DNA of 64,000 nt from positions 8,826 to 72,825 of the forward strand of contig JAEDDA010000002.1 of NCBI GenBank assembly GCA_016298185.1, given 5' to 3'. Below the pieces are notes generated by a model. That model was not told the DNA's origin. It did not search any database and saw only the letters and a list, made by a program, of their open reading frames with translations. A program made the translations under genes and the position numbers. Position 1 is the first letter of the stretch. Each line of letters begins with the position of its first letter. Shown here one piece after another: positions 29,554 to 38,086 of the stretch. This DNA comes from Bacilli bacterium (lineage in GTDB: Bacteria; Bacillota_I; Bacilli_A; RFN20; CAG-826).

Positions 29554-30048
29554 ATGAAAATCAATCGTGCATTATTGCAAAACGGAGTCTCAAAAACGTT
29601 TGAAGAAACGATTGATTTTTCATCTGTCGAATTTGACCCAACACACATTAGGAACATCCCTTTATGTGAAGTAAAAGCAAGAGTCACGGATTATGAAGAA
29701 ATTCTTCGTGTTGAACTCCACATCAAAGCGGATGTCATCGGAGTGTGTTCTTATACCCTAGAAGATGTTCCTCTTCACTATGAAATTGATGATGAAATCA
29801 GTTTTACTGATGATCCTGACGATGTCGATAATTACTACGAAAAAGGAAACCTCATCGAAATGGATCAATATGTCCTTGGAATTCTACTCGCAAATGTGCC
29901 AATCAAAATTGTCAAAAAGGGAGCAAAATTGCCAAAAAGTGGGGATGGATATCGCGTCATGACGGAGGAAGAACACGAAGCTGAAAAACGTAAAAGAGGA
30001 AATCCCGCTTTCGACATTTTAGACAGTGTCGAATTTGACGAAGATTAA
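29554..30048 (+). CDS. YceD/DUF177 family protein
   Basis: A 164-residue acidic protein matching the YceD (DUF177) family linked to 23S rRNA and ribosome biogenesis. Cysteine and acidic segments ADVIGVCSYTLEDVP and IEMDQYVLGILLANVPIK are typical. In most bacteria rpmF (L32) follows at once; here a terminator follows instead. It starts 5 bases after pheT. Confidence 0.82.
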   Translation: MKINRALLQNGVSKTFEETIDFSSVEFDPTHIRNIPLCEVKARVTDYEEILRVELHIKADVIGVCSYTLEDVPLHYEIDDEISFTDDPDDVDNYYEKGNLIEMDQYVLGILLANVPIKIVKKGAKLPKSGDGYRVMTEEEHEAEKRKRGNPAFDILDSVEFDED

Positions 30049-30081
30049 TCAAACTACGCAGAGCGTAAAATTACTAATTAG

Positions 30082-30109
30082 GTCCTGATTTAATAGTCAG
30101 GACTTTTTC
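30082..30109 (+). terminator. Terminator after the pheST-DUF177 operon
   Basis: Stem GTCCTGA/TCAGGAC, 8-base loop, then TTTTTCTTTTT. Confidence 0.88.
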
Positions 30110-30134
30110 TTTTTAATTTTCTTTTAAAAAATAC

Positions 30135-30164
30135 TTGCGAGTTTAGTTTGCTTGCACATATAAT
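30135..30164 (+). promoter_or_regulatory. mraZ promoter
   Basis: TTGCGA (30135-30140), an 18-base spacer and TATAAT (30159-30164). Transcription would start at about 30171, immediately before the AGTGG repeats. Confidence 0.7.
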
Positions 30165-30174
30165 TTAGATACCT

Positions 30175-30200
30175 AGTGGTAGAAAGTGGGAAAAAGTGGT
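30175..30200 (+). promoter_or_regulatory. Three MraZ-box-like repeats at exact 10-bp steps
   Basis: AGTGGT (30175-30180), AGTGGG (30185-30190) and AGTGGT (30195-30200), each in an A-rich context. MraZ is known to bind tandem GTG-containing repeats upstream of its own gene, including A-AAGTG-type repeats in mycoplasmas. The set sits between the start site and the mraZ start codon, consistent with autoregulation. Confidence 0.75.
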
Positions 30201-30206
30201 AGACAA

Positions 30207-30635
30207 ATGTTTTACGGTTCCTATTCACACAATTTAGACAATAAAGGCCGTTTAGTCGTACCTAGCAAAATGAGAGATGAATTAGGCGCAAAAGCTTACA
30301 TCCTCAAAGGTTATGATGGTTGTTTATCAATCTACAAGGAAGCTGACTTCATGAAATTAATGGAAAAGATTAACTCCTTGTCTTTCACCAAGAAATCCGC
30401 TCGTTTATTCATCAGAGCACAATTAGATTCCGTTTGTGAACTCGAAATTGATCGCCAAGGCAGAGCCTTATTACCCACTTCATTATTAAATAGATATAGC
30501 ATTGGAAAAGAAGTCGTCGTTGTTGGTGTTTATGACCATATCGAAGTATGGAACAAATCCGATTACGAAGAATTCTCCAAAACCGCTAATTCTTCATTTG
30601 AAGAAAACGCTGAAGAATTAGAAGATAACGACTAA
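30207..30635 (+). CDS. mraZ: Transcriptional regulator MraZ
   Basis: Division-cluster regulator (142 residues) with two AbrB-like halves (MFYGSYSHNLDNKGRLVVPSKMRDELG and the repeat around DRQGRALLPTSLL). MraZ forms rings that bind its own promoter repeats. The ATG at 30207 fits the family N-terminus; a GTG at 30186 would lie inside the operator repeats. No good Shine-Dalgarno is visible. rsmH starts one base after its stop. Confidence 0.93.
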   Translation: MFYGSYSHNLDNKGRLVVPSKMRDELGAKAYILKGYDGCLSIYKEADFMKLMEKINSLSFTKKSARLFIRAQLDSVCELEIDRQGRALLPTSLLNRYSIGKEVVVVGVYDHIEVWNKSDYEEFSKTANSSFEENAEELEDND

Positions 30636-30636
30636 T

Positions 30637-31563
30637 ATGGGAAAACACATTCCTGTATTACTTAATGAGACCATTACTGGTTTAAATATCAAACCAGATG
30701 GAATATATGTCGACCTTACTCTTGGTAGAGGCGGTCATAGTGGTGAAATTTTGAAGCAACTTCAAAAAGGACACCTATATGGCGTTGATCAAGATGAGGT
30801 AGCCATTGAGGAAAGCGGAAGATATTTAGAAACTATTTCAAATAACTTCACTCTCATCCGCAAAAACTTCTCCTTCCTAGATGAAATCATGAAGGACAAT
30901 AATATCGAATATGCCGATGGCATTTTGATGGATCTTGGTGTTTCATCTCCACAATTCGACGAAGGAGATAGGGGATTCTCTTATAGAGAAGATGCTAGAC
31001 TCGACATGAGAATGGATCAGAGAAATCCTTTAACGGCTTATGACATCGTTAATTCCTATAGCCTAGATGAGATTTTTAAAATCTTAAGAGACTATGGTGA
31101 AGAGAAATTCGCTTATTCAATTGCTAAAAACATTGTGAGAGCTCGTGAGAGTAAACCAATTGAAACTACCTTCCAATTAGTAGAAATCATTAAAAAGAGC
31201 AAGCCAATGAAAGAATTAGCGAAAGCAGGTCATCCTGCAAAACAAAGTTTCCAAGCCCTTCGTATCGCGGTTAATGATGAACTTAATGTTCTACAGATCG
31301 CTCTTAAAAAAGCTCTTAAAGCTTTAAGACCTAATGGAGGTCGATTGGCAGTCATCACGTTCCATTCATTGGAAGATAGAATTGTGAAGAACGTGTTCAA
31401 AGATGCCGCAGTTAGCGAAGGCAACAGATACGATATCCCAGCTCTTGTAGAAGAGAAGGAATACCAACTCGTTACTCGTAAGCCTATCGTGGCTAACGAG
31501 CAAGAGTTAGAAAATAATCACCGCTCCATAAGTGCCAAACTGAGAATAATTGAAAGAAAGTAG
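30637..31563 (+). CDS. rsmH: 16S rRNA (cytosine-N4) methyltransferase RsmH
   Basis: Methylates C1402 of 16S rRNA using SAM (308 residues). Motifs: HIPVLLNETI at the start, SAM loop DLTLGRGGHSGEIL, ILMDLGVSSPQFD, GFSYREDARLDMRMD and ITFHSLEDRIVK. Placed directly after mraZ, as in nearly all bacteria. Confidence 0.96.
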   Translation: MGKHIPVLLNETITGLNIKPDGIYVDLTLGRGGHSGEILKQLQKGHLYGVDQDEVAIEESGRYLETISNNFTLIRKNFSFLDEIMKDNNIEYADGILMDLGVSSPQFDEGDRGFSYREDARLDMRMDQRNPLTAYDIVNSYSLDEIFKILRDYGEEKFAYSIAKNIVRARESKPIETTFQLVEIIKKSKPMKELAKAGHPAKQSFQALRIAVNDELNVLQIALKKALKALRPNGGRLAVITFHSLEDRIVKNVFKDAAVSEGNRYDIPALVEEKEYQLVTRKPIVANEQELENNHRSISAKLRIIERK

Positions 31564-31578
31564 AAGGAGGTAAGCGCA

Positions 31579-31818
31579 ATGGTCATGAAAGATAAATTAG
31601 TCAAAACCAATCATAAAGCAAGTTATTACTTTATGAAGAAAATTTCTGTTATTGCTTTAGCTGTAGTAGCAGGTGCTTTTGCCATTGCTGTTCCAACCTA
31701 CATCGTTCAAAATTCTCTCAATAATAAAACTGCACTAGCGGAAGAAAATAAAGAAGAAGAAAACAAGACCGATAATAGTGGTGAAGATGAGGTAATTTAT
31801 GAAATTATCCATTATTAA
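31579..31818 (+). CDS. Small single-pass membrane protein in the ftsL position
   Basis: A 79-residue protein with a basic N-terminus, one hydrophobic segment (about 23-45) and an acidic tail. AAGGAGG supports the ATG at 31579. By position it could be a divergent FtsL, but it has no clear leucine zipper and is shorter than usual; alternatively the hydrophobic stretch is a signal peptide. Its end overlaps the next small gene by 20 bases. Confidence 0.7.
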   Translation: MVMKDKLVKTNHKASYYFMKKISVIALAVVAGAFAIAVPTYIVQNSLNNKTALAEENKEEENKTDNSGEDEVIYEIIHY

Positions 31819-32023
31819 AAAGTTCAACATTGTCGTTTCCCTCTGGTTATTAGTAGTGCTCGTGGCACTCATGGTCTTCGGATACGAGCTCGCTAATTAC
31901 GGATGCTACATAGCCGCAGCGGTCATAGGCGCAATTATAGTCACCAACAACCTAATCGTATTAATAAGTGGTTTAATCATTCCAGTTGTTCAAGAAAAAA
32001 TGGTTTCCAGACAATACAATTAA
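31799..32023 (+). CDS. Small two-helix membrane protein
   Basis: A 74-residue hydrophobic protein with two predicted helices (about 10-30 and 35-60). Its ATG lies inside the 3' end of the previous gene, with GAGGTAATTT upstream. Unknown family; it occupies the place where ftsI/mraY/mur genes stand in walled relatives. Confidence 0.65.
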   Translation: MKLSIIKKFNIVVSLWLLVVLVALMVFGYELANYGCYIAAAVIGAIIVTNNLIVLISGLIIPVVQEKMVSRQYN

Positions 32024-32034
32024 ATCTTCGGAAT

Positions 32035-32064
32035 AAATAGTACAAAAATAGTAGTTAAATAGTA
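32035..32064 (+). repeat. Three AAATAGTA repeats at 11-bp spacing
   Basis: Copies at 32035-32042, 32046-32053 and 32057-32064; the last two extend to AAATAGTAGT. They lie between the mraZ unit and ftsA and overlap the left arm of a terminator hairpin. One-turn spacing suggests a protein-binding array. Confidence 0.6.
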
Positions 32065-32090
32065 GTGTTTACGAAAATAACTACTTTTTT
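32050..32090 (+). terminator. Terminator between mraZ unit and ftsA
   Basis: AGTAGTTA (32050-32057) pairs exactly with TAACTACT (32078-32085), followed by a T run. The loop holds the third AGTAGT repeat, which can pair with the same right arm, giving two alternative stems. Confidence 0.7.
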
Positions 32091-32111
32091 ATTAACAAAT
32101 ATTGTTAATTC

Positions 32112-32140
32112 TTGTATATTCATTTGTAAGTTATTAAAAT
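32112..32140 (+). promoter_or_regulatory. ftsA-ftsZ promoter
   Basis: TTGTAT (32112-32117), a 17-base spacer and TAAAAT (32135-32140), which gives a leader of about 15 bases. Confidence 0.5.
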
Positions 32141-32161
32141 AACCTTGATTGGAAACAAATT

Positions 32162-33364
32162 ATGGAAAAATACGTAGCAGCAATTGAATTCGGAAGCAAG
32201 AAAATTAAACTTGTCGTGGGATATGAATTGGACGGTAAGGTCTATGTCCTTTACGCACTCACAAAACCTTATGGTCACATCGTGGAAGCAGGTAGCGTTA
32301 CCAATCAACAAAAACTCGCTCAATCAATCGCAGATGTGCGCAAATTTTCTGATCCATCCGCTAAACTAAAAGTTTCCATTTCAGAAGCTCTTCTTTGCTT
32401 ACCTCCATTTGGTTTAGAAATCTTTGAAACCAAACAAGTAACCACAGTTATTTCTGATGAAGCAAAAATTGGCAACTTAGATATTAAAAATATCTACTCA
32501 TTAATCAAAAATGGTGCATTACCATTAGAGAACCAACTCATTGATGTTGCGCCTCAAAGATATGTACTTGATCAAGGACGTTCATTTTTAAAACCTCCAC
32601 TAAATGAAACAAGTAGCACACTTACAGTGTTTGCCAAAGTTCACACCTTACCAAAACGTATTATCGGTGAATTCAAAGCAGCAATGGCCGCTGGTGGACT
32701 TAACATTAAACGTTCTGTGGTTGCACCTTTCGCAGCATCTGAATTATTATCCACATACGAGGATATACCTAGCGATTACATACTCGTAGACATAGGTTCT
32801 AATATCACAACTGTGTCACTCGTAGGCGATAAAGAATTATTTGCTTCTAGATTCTTCGAATGGGGTGGAGATAGAATCACTGAAAGAATCGTTGAATCAT
32901 TTAATATTAATGAAGCTGATGCCGAAAAGTACAAAATTACATACGGTATTGATAAACGCGAAATGAACTTCAAAGCACCTATTTGCATCACTGATGATGG
33001 CGAAGGTAACGAAGTTAAACATTATACAGATGAACTTAACGCCATCATTAAGAATGAATTAGACTTATTTGTTAAACAACTTAATGGCGCGATTGATGAA
33101 TTACTAAAACCTTATGATAGTAGTTCCAAAGCTCTTCCAATGATTCTTATCGGTGGAGGAAGCCGCTTAAATGGATTAATTGAATTCGTTGAACCAAAGG
33201 TTCAATCCGAAACTGTTAGAGCTGTTGCCCCTCGTTCACTTGGAGCGAGAAATCCAACATTCACAAACTGCTTGGGCATGATCATTGCTAATAGCAGATA
33301 TCCAAACGTCTATGACGAAACCCACCCACGCGTTGGTCAATTACAACGCGAGCCAAATAAATAG
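32162..33364 (+). CDS. ftsA: Cell division protein FtsA (actin-like)
   Basis: Actin-fold protein (400 residues) that normally anchors FtsZ to the membrane. Phosphate motifs AAIEFGSKKIKLVVG and ILVDIGSNITTVSL and the adenosine motif PMILIGGGSRLNG are present. It ends in a polar tail (DETHPRVGQLQREPNK) without an obvious amphipathic membrane helix, which is unusual for FtsA. Shine-Dalgarno is weak (TTGGAAA). ftsZ follows after 14 bases with AGGAGG. Confidence 0.85.
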   Translation: MEKYVAAIEFGSKKIKLVVGYELDGKVYVLYALTKPYGHIVEAGSVTNQQKLAQSIADVRKFSDPSAKLKVSISEALLCLPPFGLEIFETKQVTTVISDEAKIGNLDIKNIYSLIKNGALPLENQLIDVAPQRYVLDQGRSFLKPPLNETSSTLTVFAKVHTLPKRIIGEFKAAMAAGGLNIKRSVVAPFAASELLSTYEDIPSDYILVDIGSNITTVSLVGDKELFASRFFEWGGDRITERIVESFNINEADAEKYKITYGIDKREMNFKAPICITDDGEGNEVKHYTDELNAIIKNELDLFVKQLNGAIDELLKPYDSSSKALPMILIGGGSRLNGLIEFVEPKVQSETVRAVAPRSLGARNPTFTNCLGMIIANSRYPNVYDETHPRVGQLQREPNK

Positions 33365-33378
33365 GAGGAAACCTAACT

Positions 33379-34497
33379 ATGGAAAATTATGATTTAGATA
33401 ATTTCGAACCCGCTGCCAAAATAGTTGTTATTGGTGTTGGCGGAGCTGGTAATAACGCTGTCAATCGTATGATTGATGAAGAAATCCAGAATGTTGAATT
33501 CTTCGTTGCGAATACAGATAAACAAGCTCTTTCGACCAGCAAAGCAACAAATAGAATCATCTTAGGTGAATCCATTACTGGTGGTTTAGGTGCTGGTGGC
33601 GAACCAGAGATCGGTGAAAAAGCCGCTGAAGCAAGCGCAGACACAATTAGAGAAATTGTTAAAGATGCGAATATGGTTTTCGTTGCTGCAGGTATGGGCG
33701 GTGGCACAGGCACAGGCGCTGCTCCAGTTATCGCTAAAATTGCTAGAGATGCCGGTGCATTAGTCGTCGCTATCGTTACAAGACCATTTACCTTTGAAGG
33801 TAAAAAACGTGTCGTTAATTCCATTGATGGCTTAAATAAATTAAGAAACAATGTCGATAGTATTATTGTTGTTAGCAACGATAAATTATTAATGACAAGC
33901 GGTAACGCTCCAATCAGCCAAGCATTCAATGATTCTGATAACGTTTTAGCCCAATCTGTTAAAACAGTCGTTAACTTAATTCTTTTACCAGCAGTCATCA
34001 ACTTAGACTTCGCTGATGTGAGAAATACATTAAAAGATGCCGGCGTTTCTTTAATCGGATTCGGTATGGGTTCTGGAAATAACAGAGCTAAAGATGCCGC
34101 AAACGCCGCCTTATCTTCTCCATTACTTGAAGCCTCTATTACCGGTGCTAGAAGAGCGATCGTTTCTGTCACATGTGGACCAAATGTTAGCCTATTTGAT
34201 GCTCAAGAAACTGTTAACCTATTAATCGATGCATCCGGTCATGATATTGATGTCAAATTCGGCGTTGCCATTAATGACCAATTGGATGATGAAATCTTAG
34301 TTAGTGTAATCGCCAGTGACTTTGAAGAAGAAGTTGACTTCTCTAAACCAAGCGTCTTTAAAGTTCCAACTAGAGAACAAGAAGAAGTATTCAAAACACC
34401 AGAAGTTCCAAACTTTGGTGAACAAAGTCAAGAAGCCAAGAAAGAAGAAACATCTATTACCGATGATAGTATCTTACCAAGCTTCTTAAGAGACTAA
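33379..34497 (+). CDS. ftsZ: Cell division GTPase FtsZ
   Basis: Tubulin-like ring protein (372 residues). GTP loop GGGTGTGAAP near residue 110, N-terminal VIGVGGAGNNAVNRM and T7 loop NLDFADVRNTLKDAG. The acidic linker ends in a conserved C-terminal peptide (DDSILPSFLRD), the usual docking site for FtsA and similar partners. Last gene of the ftsAZ unit. Confidence 0.97.
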   Translation: MENYDLDNFEPAAKIVVIGVGGAGNNAVNRMIDEEIQNVEFFVANTDKQALSTSKATNRIILGESITGGLGAGGEPEIGEKAAEASADTIREIVKDANMVFVAAGMGGGTGTGAAPVIAKIARDAGALVVAIVTRPFTFEGKKRVVNSIDGLNKLRNNVDSIIVVSNDKLLMTSGNAPISQAFNDSDNVLAQSVKTVVNLILLPAVINLDFADVRNTLKDAGVSLIGFGMGSGNNRAKDAANAALSSPLLEASITGARRAIVSVTCGPNVSLFDAQETVNLLIDASGHDIDVKFGVAINDQLDDEILVSVIASDFEEEVDFSKPSVFKVPTREQEEVFKTPEVPNFGEQSQEAKKEETSITDDSILPSFLRD

Positions 34498-34515
34498 TTA
34501 ATTTATTAAATAATT

Positions 34516-34540
34516 AGAGCGGGGAAACTCGCTCTTTTTT
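34516..34540 (+). terminator. Terminator after ftsZ
   Basis: Stem AGAGCG/CGCTCT with an 8-base loop and six Ts. Confidence 0.85.
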
Positions 34541-34617
34541 ATTTTCCCATTTTGTGAGAAAATAAACCTGTATGGGCTTTCGCGCTCATAAACATGTTAT
34601 TGAAGGAGTTATGCTCT

Positions 34618-37371
34618 ATGGATTATAAAGATACATTATTGATGCTTAAAACAAACTTTGAAATGCGTGGCAATCTCGCACAAAAAGAACCTGTCTTAGT
34701 AGAAAAATGGAAAGCAGAAAATTTATATGAAGAAATGAATCGTAACCGCAAGGATGCGATTGAATTTGTTTTACATGATGGCCCTCCATACGCAAACGGT
34801 GATATGCACTGTGGCCATATGCTCAATAGAGTCCTAAAGGATTTTGTCGTGCGTTATAAGAATATGCAAGGCTATAAGACACCATTTGTTTTTGGCTGGG
34901 ATACACATGGTCTTCCAATTGAAAACCAAGTCACAAAATCTGGTGTTAATAGAAAAACTACACCAATCGCGGAATTCCGTAAGAAATGTGAAGAATATGC
35001 TCATAAGCAAGTCGAAAGACAAAAAGAGCAAATTAGAAGATTGGGTTTAGTTGGTGATTTTGATCATCCATACTTAACTCTTCAAAAAGAATTTGAAGCT
35101 AAACAAATTGAAGTCTTTGCCAAAATGGCATTAAGAGGACTTATCTATAAAGGATTAAAACCAGTTTATTGGTCTCCAAGTAGTGAATCCGCATTAGCGG
35201 AAGCAGAAATTGAATATAAGGATGTAACAAGTCATTCCATCTATGTTGCCTTCCCAGTTAGAGATGGTAAAGGTGTCGTGGATAATGATGCGAGATTTGT
35301 CATTTGGACAACAACTCCTTGGACATTACCTGCTAACTTAGCAATTTCCGCCCACCCAGACTTTGTCTATGGTGAATATATGACTAATAAAGGAAAACTT
35401 GTTTTCCTTCAAGAATTCGCTGAAAAACTCACCGAAGAATTAGAATTAGGCGAAATCAAATTATTAAAGACAATGAAAGGCAGCGATTTAGAATTCGTTG
35501 TTTGCAAACACCCATTCTATGATCGCGATTCCTTAGTTATCGTTGGTACCCACGTTACAAATGACGCTGGTACTGGTTTGGTCCATACTGCTCCAGGACA
35601 TGGTGTGGAAGACTATCAAGTCTGCTTAAAATATCCTGGAAGAGGATTGGAACCATACTGCCCTGTTGATGAACATGGTTATATGATGGAAGGAACAGGC
35701 GAAGGAATCGAAGGTTTGTTCTATGAACAAGCAAACGATGCTGTCCTTAAAATTATCAAAGAAAATGGTTCATTATTAAAACATCAAACATTCGTTCACT
35801 CCTATCCACATGACTGGAGAACAGGCAAACCATTAATCTTCAGAGCCACAAATCAATGGTTTTGCTCAATTGAACCAATTAGAGAAGAAACCCTTAAGAT
35901 TATTCATGATACAAAATGGTACCCAGCTTGGGGCGAAACAAGAATGGTCAATATGATTAAAGACCGTGCTGATTGGTGTATTTCTCGTCAAAGAGCATGG
36001 GGTGTCCCGATCCCAATCTTCTATGCGGAAGATGGCACTCCAATTATTGAAAAAGAAGTCTTCGCGCATGTCGCAAATCTCTTTAGAGAATACGGCAGTA
36101 ATATTTGGTATGAAAAGAGTGCAAAAGAATTATTGCCAGAAGGATATAAGAACGAACATTCACCTAATGGTGAATTCACTAAAGAAAATGACATTATGGA
36201 TGTCTGGTTTGATAGTGGTTCCTCTTGGGCTGGTGTCTTACAAGATAGAGGTATTAAATACCCATCCGATTTATATCTTGAAGGCAGTGACCAATATAGA
36301 GGTTGGTTTAACTCCAGCTTAATCGTTTCCGTTGCTACTGAAGATAAAGCCCCATACAAGGCTGTTGTGAGCCATGGTTGGGTATTAGATGAACACGGAG
36401 AACAAATGCACAAATCCAAAGGTAACGGCGTTGATCCGAGCAAGATTGCTAATGTTTATGGCGCTGATATCTTAAGACTTTGGGTTGCTAGTGTTGACTA
36501 TCAACAAGATGTTCGTATCGGTGATAACTTAATCAAACAAATCGCTGATCAATATAGAAAGATTAGAAATACCCTAAAGTTCATCTCTTGGAACTTAGTG
36601 GATTTCGAACCAGTAAAATCAGTTTCTTCATTTGAGAAAGTTGACTTATTCATTTTGAATAAGTTAGATGAAGTGACAAACTTCGTTATTGATTCATTTG
36701 ATAAATATGACTTCAGCAGTGCAATCAGCGCGATTATGACATTTATGTCCGCTGATTTATCTTCATTCTATTTGGATATCAATAAGGATGTCTTATACTG
36801 CGAAAGTAAAGATAGTGTGAGAAGATTACAAGTTCAAACAGCTTTATATAGAATTGGTGAAGTTTTATTAAGACTCTTGAACCCAATCCTTCCATTTACA
36901 ATGGATGAATTCAATAACAACCTCCCAGGTAGAAGAGAAAAGAATGTTCAATTCCTCGATTATCCAAAGCATCGCATTAGAGGCGATAAAGAAGCCAAAA
37001 TCGAAGCGGAATATCAACTCCTCAAGTCATTACGTAGTGATGTCTTAAAGAGCCTAGAAGAGGCCAGAAATAACAAAGTTATTGGCTCTAGCCAAGAAGC
37101 AAAAGTGGAATTAGTTATTGTTAATGATAAAGAAGCATACACTAAGTTATTAGAGCAAATTAACGTAGAACAACTCGCAAAGATCTTTGTGGTGTCTGAA
37201 GTGGTCTTGAAAGAAGACTTGGATGCTCCTGTATTAGAGGTTGCAAAAGTAAAAGTGCTTAGACACGCTGGTCACTTCTGCGAACGCTGCTGGAACTATG
37301 AAGATGATGCATCATTACAAGAAGATGGCACATACTTATGTAAACGCTGCCAGAAAGTCGTAGGTAAATAA
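34618..37371 (+). CDS. ileS: Isoleucine-tRNA ligase
   Basis: Class I synthetase (917 residues) charging tRNA-Ile. HIGH-type motif GDMHCGHMLN, CP1 editing domain with TWDT-like WTTTPWTLPANLA, KMSKS-type MHKSKGNGVDPSK, and a C-terminal zinc knuckle pair (CERCWNYE...CKRC). The ATG at 34618 fits AAGGAG (34602-34607); an upstream ATG at 34594 lacks one. Confidence 0.96.
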   Translation: MDYKDTLLMLKTNFEMRGNLAQKEPVLVEKWKAENLYEEMNRNRKDAIEFVLHDGPPYANGDMHCGHMLNRVLKDFVVRYKNMQGYKTPFVFGWDTHGLPIENQVTKSGVNRKTTPIAEFRKKCEEYAHKQVERQKEQIRRLGLVGDFDHPYLTLQKEFEAKQIEVFAKMALRGLIYKGLKPVYWSPSSESALAEAEIEYKDVTSHSIYVAFPVRDGKGVVDNDARFVIWTTTPWTLPANLAISAHPDFVYGEYMTNKGKLVFLQEFAEKLTEELELGEIKLLKTMKGSDLEFVVCKHPFYDRDSLVIVGTHVTNDAGTGLVHTAPGHGVEDYQVCLKYPGRGLEPYCPVDEHGYMMEGTGEGIEGLFYEQANDAVLKIIKENGSLLKHQTFVHSYPHDWRTGKPLIFRATNQWFCSIEPIREETLKIIHDTKWYPAWGETRMVNMIKDRADWCISRQRAWGVPIPIFYAEDGTPIIEKEVFAHVANLFREYGSNIWYEKSAKELLPEGYKNEHSPNGEFTKENDIMDVWFDSGSSWAGVLQDRGIKYPSDLYLEGSDQYRGWFNSSLIVSVATEDKAPYKAVVSHGWVLDEHGEQMHKSKGNGVDPSKIANVYGADILRLWVASVDYQQDVRIGDNLIKQIADQYRKIRNTLKFISWNLVDFEPVKSVSSFEKVDLFILNKLDEVTNFVIDSFDKYDFSSAISAIMTFMSADLSSFYLDINKDVLYCESKDSVRRLQVQTALYRIGEVLLRLLNPILPFTMDEFNNNLPGRREKNVQFLDYPKHRIRGDKEAKIEAEYQLLKSLRSDVLKSLEEARNNKVIGSSQEAKVELVIVNDKEAYTKLLEQINVEQLAKIFVVSEVVLKEDLDAPVLEVAKVKVLRHAGHFCERCWNYEDDASLQEDGTYLCKRCQKVVGK

Positions 37372-37373
37372 TT

Positions 37374-38075
37374 ATGCAAGGTAACGAAATTTGGAACAAA
37401 GTCCTAAAAGGACTTAAGTGGTTCTTGCATTCATATATTTGGATATTTGTCATTTTCTTTGCATGTGACTTAACCACCAAATTATGTATTGTTAATAATA
37501 TGAACCCTGGTGATTCAATCACCCTTATTCCTTCTTGGAATAGCGCAAAACCATTCTTAGCTATCACATACACAGTGAATACAAACGCCGCATTCAGTTT
37601 TGGTGTCGGCTCTCACTTAGCCAATAGAATCTTCTATAGCATTATTGCCACATGTGGTTTCATTATCATTGTCACATTCTTTATTTGGAAATATAAGAAA
37701 CTCCATGGCGTTGTCAAAGCATGCTTAATGCTTATGGCAGTCGGTGCTTTAGGAAATTTAGTGGACCGCTTATTTTATAGTGCAGCATTCTTAAAGGCTC
37801 CAGAAAATGGTGTTGTTGACTGGATTGATTTTGCAGTTATCTGGCCATTTATCTTTAATATTGCTGATAGCTGTGTTGTTATTGGTGTCATCATTATGAT
37901 TGTTTATTTAATCGTTGATGAGGTTAAAACTGTTAAAGCCAAAAGAAAAGCCGAAATTAAGGAACATGGCGAAAAAGTTTTATCTAAAGAAGAACTCTCT
38001 AGACTTGAAGGTCAAGGCGCCGCTAGTGAAGATATTAATGAAGAAGAAGACAAACACGGTGTCGAAGGAAAATAA
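37374..38075 (+). CDS. lspA: Lipoprotein signal peptidase (signal peptidase II)
   Basis: Membrane aspartyl protease (233 residues) cleaving prolipoproteins before the lipobox Cys. Catalytic aspartates are in GNLVDRLF and FNIADSCVVIG, with NTNAAFSFG upstream. Four helices are predicted. A charged C-terminal tail of about 45 residues is longer than usual. It starts 2 bases after ileS and matches the many lipoproteins in this window. Confidence 0.93.
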   Translation: MQGNEIWNKVLKGLKWFLHSYIWIFVIFFACDLTTKLCIVNNMNPGDSITLIPSWNSAKPFLAITYTVNTNAAFSFGVGSHLANRIFYSIIATCGFIIIVTFFIWKYKKLHGVVKACLMLMAVGALGNLVDRLFYSAAFLKAPENGVVDWIDFAVIWPFIFNIADSCVVIGVIIMIVYLIVDEVKTVKAKRKAEIKEHGEKVLSKEELSRLEGQGAASEDINEEEDKHGVEGK

Positions 38076-38086
38076 TATATTATTCA

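Noticed and set aside
33387..34172. Long minus-strand ORF (261 codons) opposite ftsZ
   Set aside because: It mirrors the ftsZ reading frame, has no ribosome site and composition typical of an antisense shadow.
34541..34617. T-box or other riboswitch before ileS
   Set aside because: Only a short imperfect hairpin is present and no T-box motif.
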